Of a stretch of 64,000 nt of DNA, positions 52,731-61,518 are shown one piece after another. Made by a program: the position numbers and the translations under genes. Below the pieces are notes generated by a model. It was not told the DNA's origin and searched no databases. It was given only the letters and a program-made list of their open reading frames with translations. Source of the stretch: Bacteroidetes bacterium GWE2_42_24 (GTDB taxonomy: Bacteria > Bacteroidota > Bacteroidia > Bacteroidales > TTA-H9); NCBI GenBank assembly GCA_001768515.1, contig MEOA01000003.1, positions 62,001-126,000 on the forward strand, given 5' to 3'. Numbering within the stretch: position 1 is the stretch's first letter; each line of letters begins with the position of its first letter.

Positions 52731-54296
52731 TTATTTCACCCGCAGGAATTTGAACTCCGTAAAATCAAAATCTGGATTAGGAATATCAATTAGCAATTCA
52801 GAGGCTTTCCCCTCCATTCCGATCGTGAAATTTGCTTTCCCTTCGGGTAGCGACGGATAGCCTTCAAGCCGGAGGGTAAATGTGTTGTATTCCCAATGAG
52901 TCAGGTTGGACGTAAAACCTGAAGTAGGCTTCATGTCAATTCGTAAAGTTCCTTTCCCGACAAGCGTTACTTCAACATCGCCATAAATATCGTCGTGAAA
53001 AGTACCAGTATAATCTTCCAAGGCAAGCGTTGGTTTCGTATTTTTATTTCTGTTTTTCAGGGCTTCTTCATGTTCTTTCAGGCTGGCTTCTTTTCCTTTG
53101 GCTATTCGTACTTTCAGGAAATTGCTCCAGTCGCGGGGATCCGGGGTATTGCAGATCAAGTCTTGTAATGTCTGGCTTACTACATAATAGAGAGGCTCGT
53201 TACTGTTGGTAAGTACCACAAAGCCACAGTTTTTTTCCGGGATAAAGGTGGTTGTTGATAACATTCCATCATAACCGCCACCATGATTCACCAATTTGAC
53301 ACCCTGATAGTCGTAAAGGCTCCACCCAAGGCCATATCCTCTGAAATGAGTTGTCGGATTGTTGGCTTTGACTGATAATGATACAGGGTTCATGGTGTTT
53401 GGCTGCCACATTTCGTTTTGTACTTTTTCGCTCCAGAGGCGTGACGGATGATCTTCGGTGTTGTCGGGCAGGGCACCACAACGCAACTGTAACCTTACCC
53501 ATTGGGCCATATCGTTAACCGAGCTGATTAATGCACCGGCAGGAGCCATATTGTCCCAGTTCTGCCATGGAATAACCATCATCGTTCCTTCAGGGGCGGT
53601 ATGGCAGGAGGCCACGTTGGCAGTGCCGGGAATCTGGGAAACGCTGGTCAGTGTATGGGTCATTCCGGCAGGTTTCAATATCTGTCTGGTGATGAAGTCT
53701 TCCCATGTGCTAGAGGTGACCGACTCCAATGCAAGTCCGGCGGCGATAAAGTTGATGTTTGAATAACCGAAACCTGCCCTGAAGCCATGGTGCGGTTTCA
53801 GCAGCCGGGCTCTTTCGACGACTTCACGCCTTGAATAGATGGTATTCGACCAAAGGAGGTCGCCGCTGAATGTTACATGTCCTGTCCGGTGTGATAGGAG
53901 GTCGCGCAGGGTAATGTTTTGGGTAACCCAGGGGTCGTACGATTCATACCAGGGAAGGTATTTCCGCACGGGATCGTCCCAGTCCATACGCCCTGAATCT
54001 ACCATCATGGCGATGGCTGCAACAGTAAATGATTTTGTGTTTGATGCTATCGCGAACAGGGTGTTGGCATCAACGGGCTGTGGGTTGTTAATATCAGTTA
54101 CTCCAAAACCACGGGCAAACACTACACTATCGTTTCTGATTATTGCCACAGCCAGACCAGGTGCATTCCATTCATTGCGCATTTTTTCAAGTTTAAGCGC
54201 GAGGGTATCAGCGTTAAAACTGAAGGGAAGCAGCTGAGCAAACAAGCCGGTTGTGGTGAAGCAAGCGAGAAGGATGATCAAAAAGTATTTTCTCAT
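52731..54296 (-). CDS. exported serine hydrolase, beta-lactamase/PBP-like (class C fold)
   Basis: A 521-residue protein with a signal peptide (YFLIILLACFTTTGLFAQ). The beta-lactamase domain (about 30-370) has SxxK in AIASNTKSFTVAAIA, YSN in FGYSNINFIAAGL, and the third-motif region LVNHGGGYDGMLST. Residues about 400-521 resemble the lipocalin-like C-terminal domain (DUF3471 type: YTGTFHDDIYGDVEVTLVGKGTLRID). Probably a periplasmic or surface peptidase/esterase rather than a resistance beta-lactamase. It is 45 bp after mpl, hinting at peptide or cell-wall turnover. Confidence 0.88.
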   Translation of the reverse strand: MRKYFLIILLACFTTTGLFAQLLPFSFNADTLALKLEKMRNEWNAPGLAVAIIRNDSVVFARGFGVTDINNPQPVDANTLFAIASNTKSFTVAAIAMMVDSGRMDWDDPVRKYLPWYESYDPWVTQNITLRDLLSHRTGHVTFSGDLLWSNTIYSRREVVERARLLKPHHGFRAGFGYSNINFIAAGLALESVTSSTWEDFITRQILKPAGMTHTLTSVSQIPGTANVASCHTAPEGTMMVIPWQNWDNMAPAGALISSVNDMAQWVRLQLRCGALPDNTEDHPSRLWSEKVQNEMWQPNTMNPVSLSVKANNPTTHFRGYGLGWSLYDYQGVKLVNHGGGYDGMLSTTTFIPEKNCGFVVLTNSNEPLYYVVSQTLQDLICNTPDPRDWSNFLKVRIAKGKEASLKEHEEALKNRNKNTKPTLALEDYTGTFHDDIYGDVEVTLVGKGTLRIDMKPTSGFTSNLTHWEYNTFTLRLEGYPSLPEGKANFTIGMEGKASELLIDIPNPDFDFTEFKFLRVK

Positions 54297-54341
54297 GATA
54301 GAGCGAGGAAATTGTGGTTACTAAAGATATGGAAGGGCTAT

Positions 54342-55712
54342 TTATTCTGCTGTCTGGTTCCTGACGATTTCGACGAACCGGGCTGGTGATATTCCATCGA
54401 AATTACCACTGGTCATCAACAGCAGGGCTGTGTTGTGCCATGACCGGCCCGTTAGCCATGTTTGCAATTCATCGGCCTGGGTCATGACCTTAAGACCGGG
54501 GTGGTTAAAGGCCTGGGTAATCTGCCTGGCGTTAAGCATCGGGAGTCGTTTTAATGCCAGCGCATGAGGTGAAAAAAATACGACGGCTTCATCCGCTTTT
54601 ACGAGCGCATCTTTGTATTGTGGCAGAAAAGCTTCGCTCAGCGAACTAAAGGTATGAAGTTCAAATATTGCCGTGATCTGCCTGTCAGGGAATTGTTCTT
54701 TTACTGCGGTTGTTGTGGCTTTCACCTTTGATGGTGAATGTGCAAAGTCACGGAAGACAATACAATCATTGGTTTCATAGATTTTCTCCAATCGATTTGA
54801 GGCTCCTTTAAACGAACTGATAGCCTCGTTGAATTGCTGATCGCTTATTCCCAATTGAGCGCAGACGGTTCTGGCTCCTGCTATGTTGGCCAGATTATGG
54901 TTGCCGAAAACCATTAAAGGCGTACGTGTTGAATTGCTGGTAAGCAATGTTATACCGTTAACAGTTTCGTGTTCTGCAATGGAATAGGGTAGCGACTGAA
55001 TGTCGGGGCGAAGTTTGGGTACAATTCCTGCAATATGCTCATCACCACTATACCATACAAGTTTTCCCCCTGGCTCAATCAGTTCGCAAAACCTTTCAAA
55101 CTGCCAGACATAGTTCTCAAAGGTGGGAAATACATTCATGTGATCCCACGCGATGCCGCTAAGTAATGCAATATGAGGCCTGTAAAGGTGAAATTTCGGA
55201 CGGCGGTCTATTGGGGAAGTGAGATATTCATCTCCTTCAAATACCATGACCCTGGCCGAATGGGTTAGTTTTACCATCACGTCGAAACCTTCAAGTTTTG
55301 CCCCCACCATGTAATCGGTTTCGATGTCACAATGTTGAAGCACATGCAGTATCATCGCTGTGATGGTAGTCTTGCCATGACTTCCACCGATGACTACGCG
55401 GGTCTTGTCGGCCGATTGCTCGTATAGGTACTCGGGATAAGAATAAATTTTAAGCCCAAGCTCCTGGGCTCTGATTAGTTCAGGATTATCGGCTTTGGCA
55501 TGCATTCCAAGAATGACAGCATCCAGTTGCCGGGTGATCTTTTCAGGAAACCAGCCTTCTTTTTCTGGAAGTAGGCTCAGATTAGTCAATCGTGTGCGCG
55601 ATGGTTCAAAAATTTCATCATCGCTGCCAGTGATGTTGAATCCTTTATGATACAGGGCAATGGCCAAATTGTGCATGGCGCTTCCCCCGATGGCAATGAA
55701 ATGTACTCTCAT
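54342..55712 (-). CDS. mpl: UDP-N-acetylmuramate:L-Ala-gamma-D-Glu-meso-DAP ligase
   Basis: 456 residues from the ATG at 55712. A Mur ligase: HFIAIGGSAMHNLAIALYHKGF at the N-terminus (lacking the MurC-specific form), ATP-binding VIGGSHGKTTITAMIL, and GDEYLTSPIDRRPKFHLYRP typical of Mpl. It re-uses the recycled murein tripeptide. The frame extends to 55730, but the promoter element at 55728-55735 and the Rossmann start at MRVHFIAIGG favour 55712. Confidence 0.9.
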   Translation of the reverse strand: MRVHFIAIGGSAMHNLAIALYHKGFNITGSDDEIFEPSRTRLTNLSLLPEKEGWFPEKITRQLDAVILGMHAKADNPELIRAQELGLKIYSYPEYLYEQSADKTRVVIGGSHGKTTITAMILHVLQHCDIETDYMVGAKLEGFDVMVKLTHSARVMVFEGDEYLTSPIDRRPKFHLYRPHIALLSGIAWDHMNVFPTFENYVWQFERFCELIEPGGKLVWYSGDEHIAGIVPKLRPDIQSLPYSIAEHETVNGITLLTSNSTRTPLMVFGNHNLANIAGARTVCAQLGISDQQFNEAISSFKGASNRLEKIYETNDCIVFRDFAHSPSKVKATTTAVKEQFPDRQITAIFELHTFSSLSEAFLPQYKDALVKADEAVVFFSPHALALKRLPMLNARQITQAFNHPGLKVMTQADELQTWLTGRSWHNTALLLMTSGNFDGISPARFVEIVRNQTAE

Positions 55713-55727
55713 GGAAGTGATTTTTAG

Positions 55728-55735
55728 CAAACTTA
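55728..55735 (-). promoter_or_regulatory. TAnnTTTG -7 element for mpl
   Basis: The minus strand reads TAAGTTTG followed by C, 15 bp before the mpl ATG. It overlaps the longer reading frame and so helps set the start. Confidence 0.5.
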
Positions 55736-55983
55736 CAAAAAAGCGTTGAGTTTAGACTGCACTCCTGATTTGGTTGCAGTGCTGAAACCAATCGCCGTAT
55801 CGGAGACCAGTTTTTCCGACAGGGAAGATATTCGTGTCAGGTTTCAGCTAATCAGCAAAGATGGTTTTCATTTCGTTTCACCTTTAATAGAAAAGGTTGA
55901 TCTGTTGTTGTAATTGTTATTTTTTGTTAACTGGTCTGGTGGTCATTACCGTCTGATTGTCGGAATGAATCATATTATTTGTC

Positions 55984-55991
55984 TAATTTTG
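55984..55991 (+). promoter_or_regulatory. TAnnTTTG -7 element for the MBL hydrolase gene
   Basis: TAATTTTG followed by C, 18 bp before the ATG at 56010. A TTG at 55957-55959 is 24 bp upstream, slightly long for a -33 box. The rest of the 297-bp divergent spacer shows nothing recognisable. Confidence 0.5.
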
Positions 55992-56009
55992 CAAATATTG
56001 AAATTGTGA

Positions 56010-56897
56010 ATGAAACTGATACCTTTAATAACTGAGAATTGGAAAGTAGACGGGGGTACTGCTTTTGGAGTGGTTCCCAAGGTGATCTGGAATTCCATTA
56101 TACCGGCCGATGAGCATAATCTGGTGAATACAACCTGCCGTGTGATGCTTGTTGAGGATGGTCGCCGCCTCGTTCTGATTGATACCGGAATGGGTACCAA
56201 GCAGGACGAAAAATTCTTCAGCCACCGGCATCTGTTTGGACCACGTGGCCTCGTAAGTGCACTCAATCAGGCCGGATACGAACCGGGGCAGATTACCGAT
56301 GTGCTATTCACCCATCTTCATTATGATCACGTAGGTGGTGCTGTTATGCGAACAGGCGACGGACCCGAACTGGTATTCCGGAATGCAAGGCATTGGGTTA
56401 GCGCGTCGCAGTGGGACTGGGCAATGAATCCCAATAAACGGGAAAAAGCCAGCTTCCTTCCTGAGAATATTCTCCCGCTGAAGGAGTTGGGTTGTTTGAA
56501 CCTGATAGATGCTGAAGGTCCTTTCTGCGATCACATCGCCCTGCGCATTTTCAATGGACACACCCGTGGTCAAATAATTCCCGTGATTGATTATAATGGA
56601 ATAACAGTGGTTTATACTGCCGACTTTCTTGCCAGCAGTGCACATATTCCTTTGCCCTGGATACCTTCTTATGACATCGAACCCCTGATTTCGCTTGAGG
56701 AAAAGGAGTTGTTTCTGCATGAAGCGGCAGACAAGGGGTTTGTTATCGTGCTTGAACATGATTATTTTGTTGAAGCCATCACAGTAGCTCTGACACCTGG
56801 AGGAATCAGGCTGGCCGAGACTGGGACACTGGCCGAACTGATTGCTATGAAGCATCAGTCAGTAATGTCTCAAGCTATTACAAGGGGAAAGATATAA
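56010..56897 (+). CDS. metallo-beta-lactamase-fold hydrolase
   Basis: A 295-residue MBL-fold protein with the zinc motif THLHYDHVGGA (H102, H104, D106, H107), LIDTGMGTK before it, FNGHTRGQIIPVI and VVYTADFLAS as later metal ligands, and VLEHDYFVEAI. The layout resembles the AiiA/YtnP-like lactonase-type branch; the substrate is not predictable. No signal peptide, so it acts in the cytoplasm. It converges on the TlpA-like gene with a 12-bp gap. Confidence 0.9.
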   Translation: MKLIPLITENWKVDGGTAFGVVPKVIWNSIIPADEHNLVNTTCRVMLVEDGRRLVLIDTGMGTKQDEKFFSHRHLFGPRGLVSALNQAGYEPGQITDVLFTHLHYDHVGGAVMRTGDGPELVFRNARHWVSASQWDWAMNPNKREKASFLPENILPLKELGCLNLIDAEGPFCDHIALRIFNGHTRGQIIPVIDYNGITVVYTADFLASSAHIPLPWIPSYDIEPLISLEEKELFLHEAADKGFVIVLEHDYFVEAITVALTPGGIRLAETGTLAELIAMKHQSVMSQAITRGKI

Positions 56898-56909
56898 CCT
56901 GAAGAGCAC

Positions 56910-58277
56910 TTACCGGCTGATGAGCCCCAGTTCCCTTAAACTATCGGTCAATTCAGTAAAATTATACGGCTTGGCAATAATTTTTAACCCGGGACCCAGA
57001 ATGAACAGGGTAGGGGTGGCAAAGATGCCCCATTCCTCAGATGAAGGGCTGTTCCATCCTTTTAACTCACTGACATTAGTCCATAAGTATTTACTTTTTT
57101 GAATCGCCTTTTCCCACTCGCTTTTATTGGTATCGAGCGAGTAGGCTAAAACATCCCACTTTTCACCAGCCTGTTCACGGTATAATTGGTCTATTTGGGG
57201 CAGTATTTCATTACAGTGAGGGCACCAACTGGCCCAGAAGATTATGATATTGTAAGGTTTGCGTAAATCGTTGAGCGTAAAAGCAGAACCATCCGGCCGG
57301 TTTGCCATCAGTGGGGGAGCCACATTACCAGGTGCCATGCGACGGATAATTTCCACCTTTCCGGCCAATCGGGTTCGTGAAGCTTCATCGGTGCAGCCTT
57401 CGCTTTCATACATGGTGGCAAGATAGCGTAATACTTCTTCAAACCCGAACTGTTCAAATCCATTGATGAGGTATTCCATTATGAAAGCAAATACCTTGGG
57501 TTGCTGATTGATGTGAGGTAAAAGGGCGTTAATTCCTGTAATAAAGGAGGCCTGCAGTTCCTCTTTGGTGAATTCCGGATTGCTGTAAAATGTCAGAAAT
57601 TCTATGGTTTTCCGCGTGTATACATTCGTGAGAATTAATGAAGTGTCAGTAGCATCGCCTGCCTGCCAGAAGTTCTCCCGAAGAGCCTTTTTGCGGTCAT
57701 CAGGATTGAGTTCAGGCGCAAGAAACGGACGTTTCAGGTTCATGGCTATGAGACTCAACAGTGTGCCGTGATGTCGCCTGATCATTCCATTCAGAAAGGC
57801 TGAATAGTCGATTTGTTCTTTTACATACTGGGCAGTGGCTTTTTTGTAAAATGGTTCACCCGAAGGGTAACCGTCTATCAGTTGGGTCAGCAAATCAACT
57901 TTTCGTTGATATAGCGCTTCGGTCTTCATGAGCCGCTGATAGTCGCTGTTAATTGTGTCGGTATACCGAACCGTCGTGTTGCCAGTGTCGGCTGTAAATT
58001 TTACTGGCTCCTGATCTGCCAGAACATCGAATCCATTCCCTTGCTTATAGATGATACGGTACAACCCATTGTGTATCTGTTTTTTGGGTTTGAAGTCAAT
58101 ATTGCCATTGTTATCTGCGACAATCGTATCGACGATTCGAAGTTGATCACCACGGTAAGAGGCTAATATTACTTTTTCACCGGCCAACCCATTGATTGTC
58201 CCTGAAATCTGGGCGGAGAGGCTGAGATTTATCATCAGGAACAACATGACCGCGCATTGAAAAAGGGTATTTTTCAT
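56910..58277 (-). CDS. TlpA-like thiol-disulfide oxidoreductase with N-terminal DUF4369-like domain
   Basis: 455 residues from the ATG at 58277. A signal peptide (MKNTLFQCAVMLFLMINLSLSA-Q) precedes a DUF4369-like beta domain (ISGTINGLAGEKVILASYRG, about 20-120), a helical middle part, and a C-terminal thioredoxin fold with active site FWASWCPHCNEILPQID. Exported reductases of this architecture are common in Bacteroidota. The frame runs upstream to 58325, but the promoter element at 58296-58303 lies inside that extension and the signal peptide starts at 58277. Confidence 0.87.
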   Translation of the reverse strand: MKNTLFQCAVMLFLMINLSLSAQISGTINGLAGEKVILASYRGDQLRIVDTIVADNNGNIDFKPKKQIHNGLYRIIYKQGNGFDVLADQEPVKFTADTGNTTVRYTDTINSDYQRLMKTEALYQRKVDLLTQLIDGYPSGEPFYKKATAQYVKEQIDYSAFLNGMIRRHHGTLLSLIAMNLKRPFLAPELNPDDRKKALRENFWQAGDATDTSLILTNVYTRKTIEFLTFYSNPEFTKEELQASFITGINALLPHINQQPKVFAFIMEYLINGFEQFGFEEVLRYLATMYESEGCTDEASRTRLAGKVEIIRRMAPGNVAPPLMANRPDGSAFTLNDLRKPYNIIIFWASWCPHCNEILPQIDQLYREQAGEKWDVLAYSLDTNKSEWEKAIQKSKYLWTNVSELKGWNSPSSEEWGIFATPTLFILGPGLKIIAKPYNFTELTDSLRELGLISR

Positions 58278-58295
58278 TATATGCTTATTAAAACG

Positions 58296-58303
58296 CAAAT
58301 GTA
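58296..58303 (-). promoter_or_regulatory. TAnnTTTG -7 element for the TlpA-like gene
   Basis: The minus strand reads TACATTTG followed by C, 18 bp before the ATG at 58277. Confidence 0.5.
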
Positions 58304-58341
58304 CTACGAATTGTAAAAGCTGCATATAGGGGGCTTTTTCA

Positions 58342-58349
58342 TAGCTTTG
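58342..58349 (+). promoter_or_regulatory. TAnnTTTG -7 element for cysH
   Basis: TAGCTTTG followed by C, 14 bp before the ATG at 58364, and back-to-back with the divergent TlpA-like promoter 38 bp away. Confidence 0.5.
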
Positions 58350-58363
58350 CAGAAAATGTTGTG

Positions 58364-59068
58364 ATGTCCGACCCTAATAATATACAGGCTCTGAATGAGT
58401 CTATTTCATCGTTCGATGCTCTCCATTTGCTTGAGTGGGCTGCTAAGCGTTTTCCCGATAAAGTCACTTTTGCCACCAGCTTTGGTGCAGAAGACCAGGT
58501 TATTACCCATCTGATTGCTGTCAATCAACTCCCTGTTAAAATATTTACCCTCGATACCGGAAGGCTATTTCCCGAAACTTATGATCTGATCGAGAAGACA
58601 CAGGCACGTTATAGGATCAGACTTAATATCTGTTTTCCCGAGGCACAGGAAGTTGAGGAGATGACAAGCACCATGGGGATCAATTTGTTTTATCACAGCA
58701 TTGAAAACAGAAAACAATGCTGTGCCATAAGAAAGACCCATCCTTTACGCAAAGCTTTGGAGGGAAATGAGATGTGGATAACAGGGCTTCGCCGTGAACA
58801 AGCGGTAACCCGGACAGGGTTACATAAAGTGGAAATGGATTCACTGAATGGTTTATTAAAGCTAAACCCATTGATCGATTGGTCGGAAGAGCAGGTTTGG
58901 GGCTTTATCAGAGAACATAGTGTCGCATACAATACTCTTCATGATAAAGGTTTTCCGAGTATTGGCTGTCAGCCATGCACCCGTGCTGTCTCTCCGGGTG
59001 AGGATGTCAGGGCTGGTCGTTGGTGGTGGGAAAACCCTGAACAGAAGGAGTGCGGATTGCATAAGTAA
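58364..59068 (+). CDS. cysH: phosphoadenylyl/adenylyl-sulfate reductase
   Basis: 234 residues. ATSFGAEDQVITHL is the PP-loop-like nucleotide site and FTLDTGRLFPETYDL the substrate loop. Counting from the GTG at 58361, the [4Fe-4S] ligands are C120-C121 (KQCCAIRKTHPLRKAL) and C203/C206 (GCQPCTRAV), with the catalytic C231 in ECGLH. The iron-sulfur type usually reduces APS and sometimes PAPS. It serves assimilatory sulfate reduction to sulfite. No cysD, cysN or sulfite reductase gene is adjacent, so it stands alone. Confidence 0.92.
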   Translation: MSDPNNIQALNESISSFDALHLLEWAAKRFPDKVTFATSFGAEDQVITHLIAVNQLPVKIFTLDTGRLFPETYDLIEKTQARYRIRLNICFPEAQEVEEMTSTMGINLFYHSIENRKQCCAIRKTHPLRKALEGNEMWITGLRREQAVTRTGLHKVEMDSLNGLLKLNPLIDWSEEQVWGFIREHSVAYNTLHDKGFPSIGCQPCTRAVSPGEDVRAGRWWWENPEQKECGLHK

Positions 59069-59179
59069 TTAGTAAGGCAACCTGTTTGTAATCTTCAAAT
59101 TCTGCAATGACTGCATGGGATTTCATTTTCAGTTCCAGATTTGATTCATAGTTACATAAATTGAATTCTTCTAAAACAA

Positions 59180-59209
59180 AAAGGCAAACGAAACTGGTCG
59201 TTTGCCTTT
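59180..59209. terminator. bidirectional terminator between cysH and the aminotransferase
   Basis: AAAGGCAAACGA (59180-59191) and TCGTTTGCCTTT (59198-59209) form a perfect 12-bp stem with a 6-nt loop. T-runs on both strands serve the convergent genes. Confidence 0.9.
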
Positions 59210-59269
59210 TTTAATGTTTGCAATCAGTATTCTGAGCACAGCATTGCGTCAGCTTATATACCGCGGTGG

Positions 59270-60592
59270 TTATCGGGTTATAGGATGATCTTCGCTGAAC
59301 CTGTGTAACCGTTCTTCAAGTGCAGGAAACAGATCGTGGGGAACCAACGAAACGCAGGCACGGATTCCTTCGCGGCGGGTGCTTCCTGTAATGCTTAGGG
59401 CAATGGCGCTTACACCATAATAGATCATTTCGGCTAATAATTCTTCGCCTGAAAAACCCGGATAGCTATAGGTGAAATAAAAACCGTCTGCAATTGGTTG
59501 GTCAACATCGGTATCATAAACAATTTTAAATCCGTTGTCGGTGAATATTTTCTTCATTATATGAGCCTTGTTCCCATATTCCCTGACCTGCTCCACAAAG
59601 TTGAGTTCTCCGCAGTTGGCTGCCTTCAGGATGGCTGTCAGCGCATATTGAGCGGAGTGGGAGGTACCTGAGCTCAGCGCATACAGGGCACCGAACACGA
59701 TGGCATGACCAAGATTGGCGGAAGAGTAGAAACGTTGCAGGTCTGGTGCCTCGGTATTAAACAATTTGTTGGAAATTACCATCATACCAATACGTTCGCC
59801 AGCATAACTGAATGCTTTGGAGCTTGAAATCAGCATGATATAATTGTCACAATACTTGGCTACCGTTGGTTGGAATGGCGCTTTCCCCGGTTGACTGTAG
59901 TCTTTCCTGAAGTCCATGGCAAAGTACGCGAGGTCTTCAATTATTACCAGTTCGTATTTGTGTGCCATTTCACCTATAATACGCAGTTCTTCATCGGTGA
60001 GACAAATCCAGGAAGGGTTGTTGGGATTGGAATACAAAATTGATGATACCTTACCATCACTTAAAACTTCTTCCAGTTTTTCGCGAAGCCTGGCTCCACG
60101 GTAATTGTACATATCGAAGGTACGGCATTCCTGACCCATGATGCGTATCTGTTGTTTATGTACGGGAAACCCGGGGTCGAGAAACAAACTGCCCTCACGG
60201 TTCTTGTGCATCCTGTTGACGGTCATGAAGGTGGCAAAACCTCCCTGCATAGAACCAACGGTTGGAATACAACCATCGGGATGTACATCGATGTCAAGGA
60301 AGTTCTTTACAAATAGTGAGATTTCTTTCTTCAGTTCCGGTCGTCCTTGAATGTCTGGGTAAAGAGAGGCACACCCTTTTTGGAGGGCTTCAATTTGAGC
60401 ATTCACACCAGTGGCAACAGCAGGCAATCCGGGAATACCCATCTCCATACGTATAAATCGCTCACCTGTGGCCTGTTCGATCAGGTCGACCAGTTTTTTG
60501 ATTTCACGAATGGATGCCCTCCCTACATCGGGAAGGTTACTTGATTTGATAACTTGGTTAACTATTTCGTAATTAATGGGTGTGTTTCTCAT
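59270..60592 (-). CDS. class I/II PLP aminotransferase
   Basis: A 440-residue fold-type I aminotransferase. SSSKAFSYAGERIGMM contains the PLP lysine; YSNPNNPSWICLTDEEL and EDLAYFAMDF carry the substrate/cofactor Asn and Asp-x-x-Tyr positions; the C-terminal GIRACVSLV supplies the carboxylate-binding Arg. It resembles aspartate/aromatic aminotransferases of Bacteroidota. It is not clearly DapL, although dapB lies 0.9 kb upstream on the same strand. The amino-group acceptor is unknown. Confidence 0.85.
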   Translation of the reverse strand: MRNTPINYEIVNQVIKSSNLPDVGRASIREIKKLVDLIEQATGERFIRMEMGIPGLPAVATGVNAQIEALQKGCASLYPDIQGRPELKKEISLFVKNFLDIDVHPDGCIPTVGSMQGGFATFMTVNRMHKNREGSLFLDPGFPVHKQQIRIMGQECRTFDMYNYRGARLREKLEEVLSDGKVSSILYSNPNNPSWICLTDEELRIIGEMAHKYELVIIEDLAYFAMDFRKDYSQPGKAPFQPTVAKYCDNYIMLISSSKAFSYAGERIGMMVISNKLFNTEAPDLQRFYSSANLGHAIVFGALYALSSGTSHSAQYALTAILKAANCGELNFVEQVREYGNKAHIMKKIFTDNGFKIVYDTDVDQPIADGFYFTYSYPGFSGEELLAEMIYYGVSAIALSITGSTRREGIRACVSLVPHDLFPALEERLHRFSEDHPITR

Positions 60593-60638
60593 GGTGGTGA
60601 TTTTTCAATAATTTTGAGCGGCTAAAATAAGCAAATTT

Positions 60639-61337
60639 CTATTTCTGACGAGATCCGTTATGACTGGCTAATGCAAGGATAACACCCAGTGCAATGCCAA
60701 GCAGGGCAGCAAAAAGTACCTGAAATTGAACAGGAAGCAGGAAGGTAATCGTATGTGCCGGTATCCAGAAAAAAGGGATTGTTTTTTTGAATACGAAATC
60801 CCATTGAAATCTCCAGTTGATTCTCTCCATAATGTTTCCGACCTGAATTGGACGTAACAGGCAACTGAGGTTCCCATTGTTCATAATGATGTGAAGATCT
60901 GTGATCTTGTGAATGGTCATCATGACGGGGCCATAAATCAGGTTCATCGATGTACTGATGCAAAAGGCTACCAGTAGTTTGGAGGCCGTGAAGCTACCTG
61001 CCAGAATTGTCGGGGCATCAGTCATTCCCATATATGCCAGAAAGGCGGGTGTTCCTGTTCCAAAGATAATGAACGAAAGTTTGATGGTCAGACCAATAAA
61101 GCCCCATACCACCGCCCTTGCCAGTCCACCAAATCCTGGTTGACTGTAATGCCCGGTCTTGATTCTCAATCCTAACATCTCTCCGGCAGTTGCTAAGATG
61201 GAGAACTTAAGGAAACTCATCCACATTCCATGAGCCGTATTGAATTGATTGTAATAATTGTAAACCTGTTCTGACAGAAAGAAAGGAGCAAACAATATAA
61301 TTACGAAAGCGATGTAGTAGAAATCGATTTTTTTCAT
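60639..61337 (-). CDS. multi-pass membrane protein of unknown function
   Basis: About 232 residues from the ATG at 61337, with some five hydrophobic segments (FYYIAFVIILFAPFFL, FLKFSILATAGEMLGLRI, LARAVVWGFIGLTIKLSFIIFG, LLVAFCISTSMNLIYGPVMM, and a final pair). FFWIPAHTITFLLPVQFQVLFAALLGIALG vaguely recalls Mpv17/PMP22-type proteins, but I would not assign it. It lies 46 bp upstream of the aminotransferase gene on the same strand. No transport or catalytic motif is visible. Confidence 0.7.
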   Translation of the reverse strand: MKKIDFYYIAFVIILFAPFFLSEQVYNYYNQFNTAHGMWMSFLKFSILATAGEMLGLRIKTGHYSQPGFGGLARAVVWGFIGLTIKLSFIIFGTGTPAFLAYMGMTDAPTILAGSFTASKLLVAFCISTSMNLIYGPVMMTIHKITDLHIIMNNGNLSCLLRPIQVGNIMERINWRFQWDFVFKKTIPFFWIPAHTITFLLPVQFQVLFAALLGIALGVILALASHNGSRQK

Positions 61338-61493
61338 TGAAATACAGGGATTTAATATTACCCTCCCATGGGTATTTGTGTGGTGCAAATATCAGAATAA
61401 TTGCTGAAGTTGAATGCCTGCTGTTGTGGCAATGATTACCGAAATTGATTAACAGGTCTTTGTTATTCCGCTCGTAAAGTTTAGAAATTGACT

Positions 61494-61507
61494 GCCCTGA
61501 ACAGGGC
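61494..61507. repeat. short inverted repeat after dapB
   Basis: GCCCTG (61494-61499) and CAGGGC (61502-61507) form a 6-bp stem 12 bp past the dapB stop. No good T-run follows on the minus strand, so it is at most a weak terminator. Confidence 0.3.
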
Positions 61508-61518
61508 TTGAGGTGTCA

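Noticed and set aside
52731-54296. Antibiotic-resistance beta-lactamase
   Set aside because: Long protein with a lipocalin-like C-terminal domain and class C fold typical of exported peptidase/esterase-like serine hydrolases; nothing indicates drug resistance.
56304-56855. 183-residue minus-strand open frame opposite the MBL hydrolase
   Set aside because: The opposite strand encodes an intact HxHxDH hydrolase with its own promoter.
59270-60592. LL-diaminopimelate aminotransferase (DapL), suggested by nearby dapB
   Set aside because: The N-terminal sequence does not resemble DapL as I know it, and a 0.9-kb gap with an unrelated membrane protein gene separates it from dapB.
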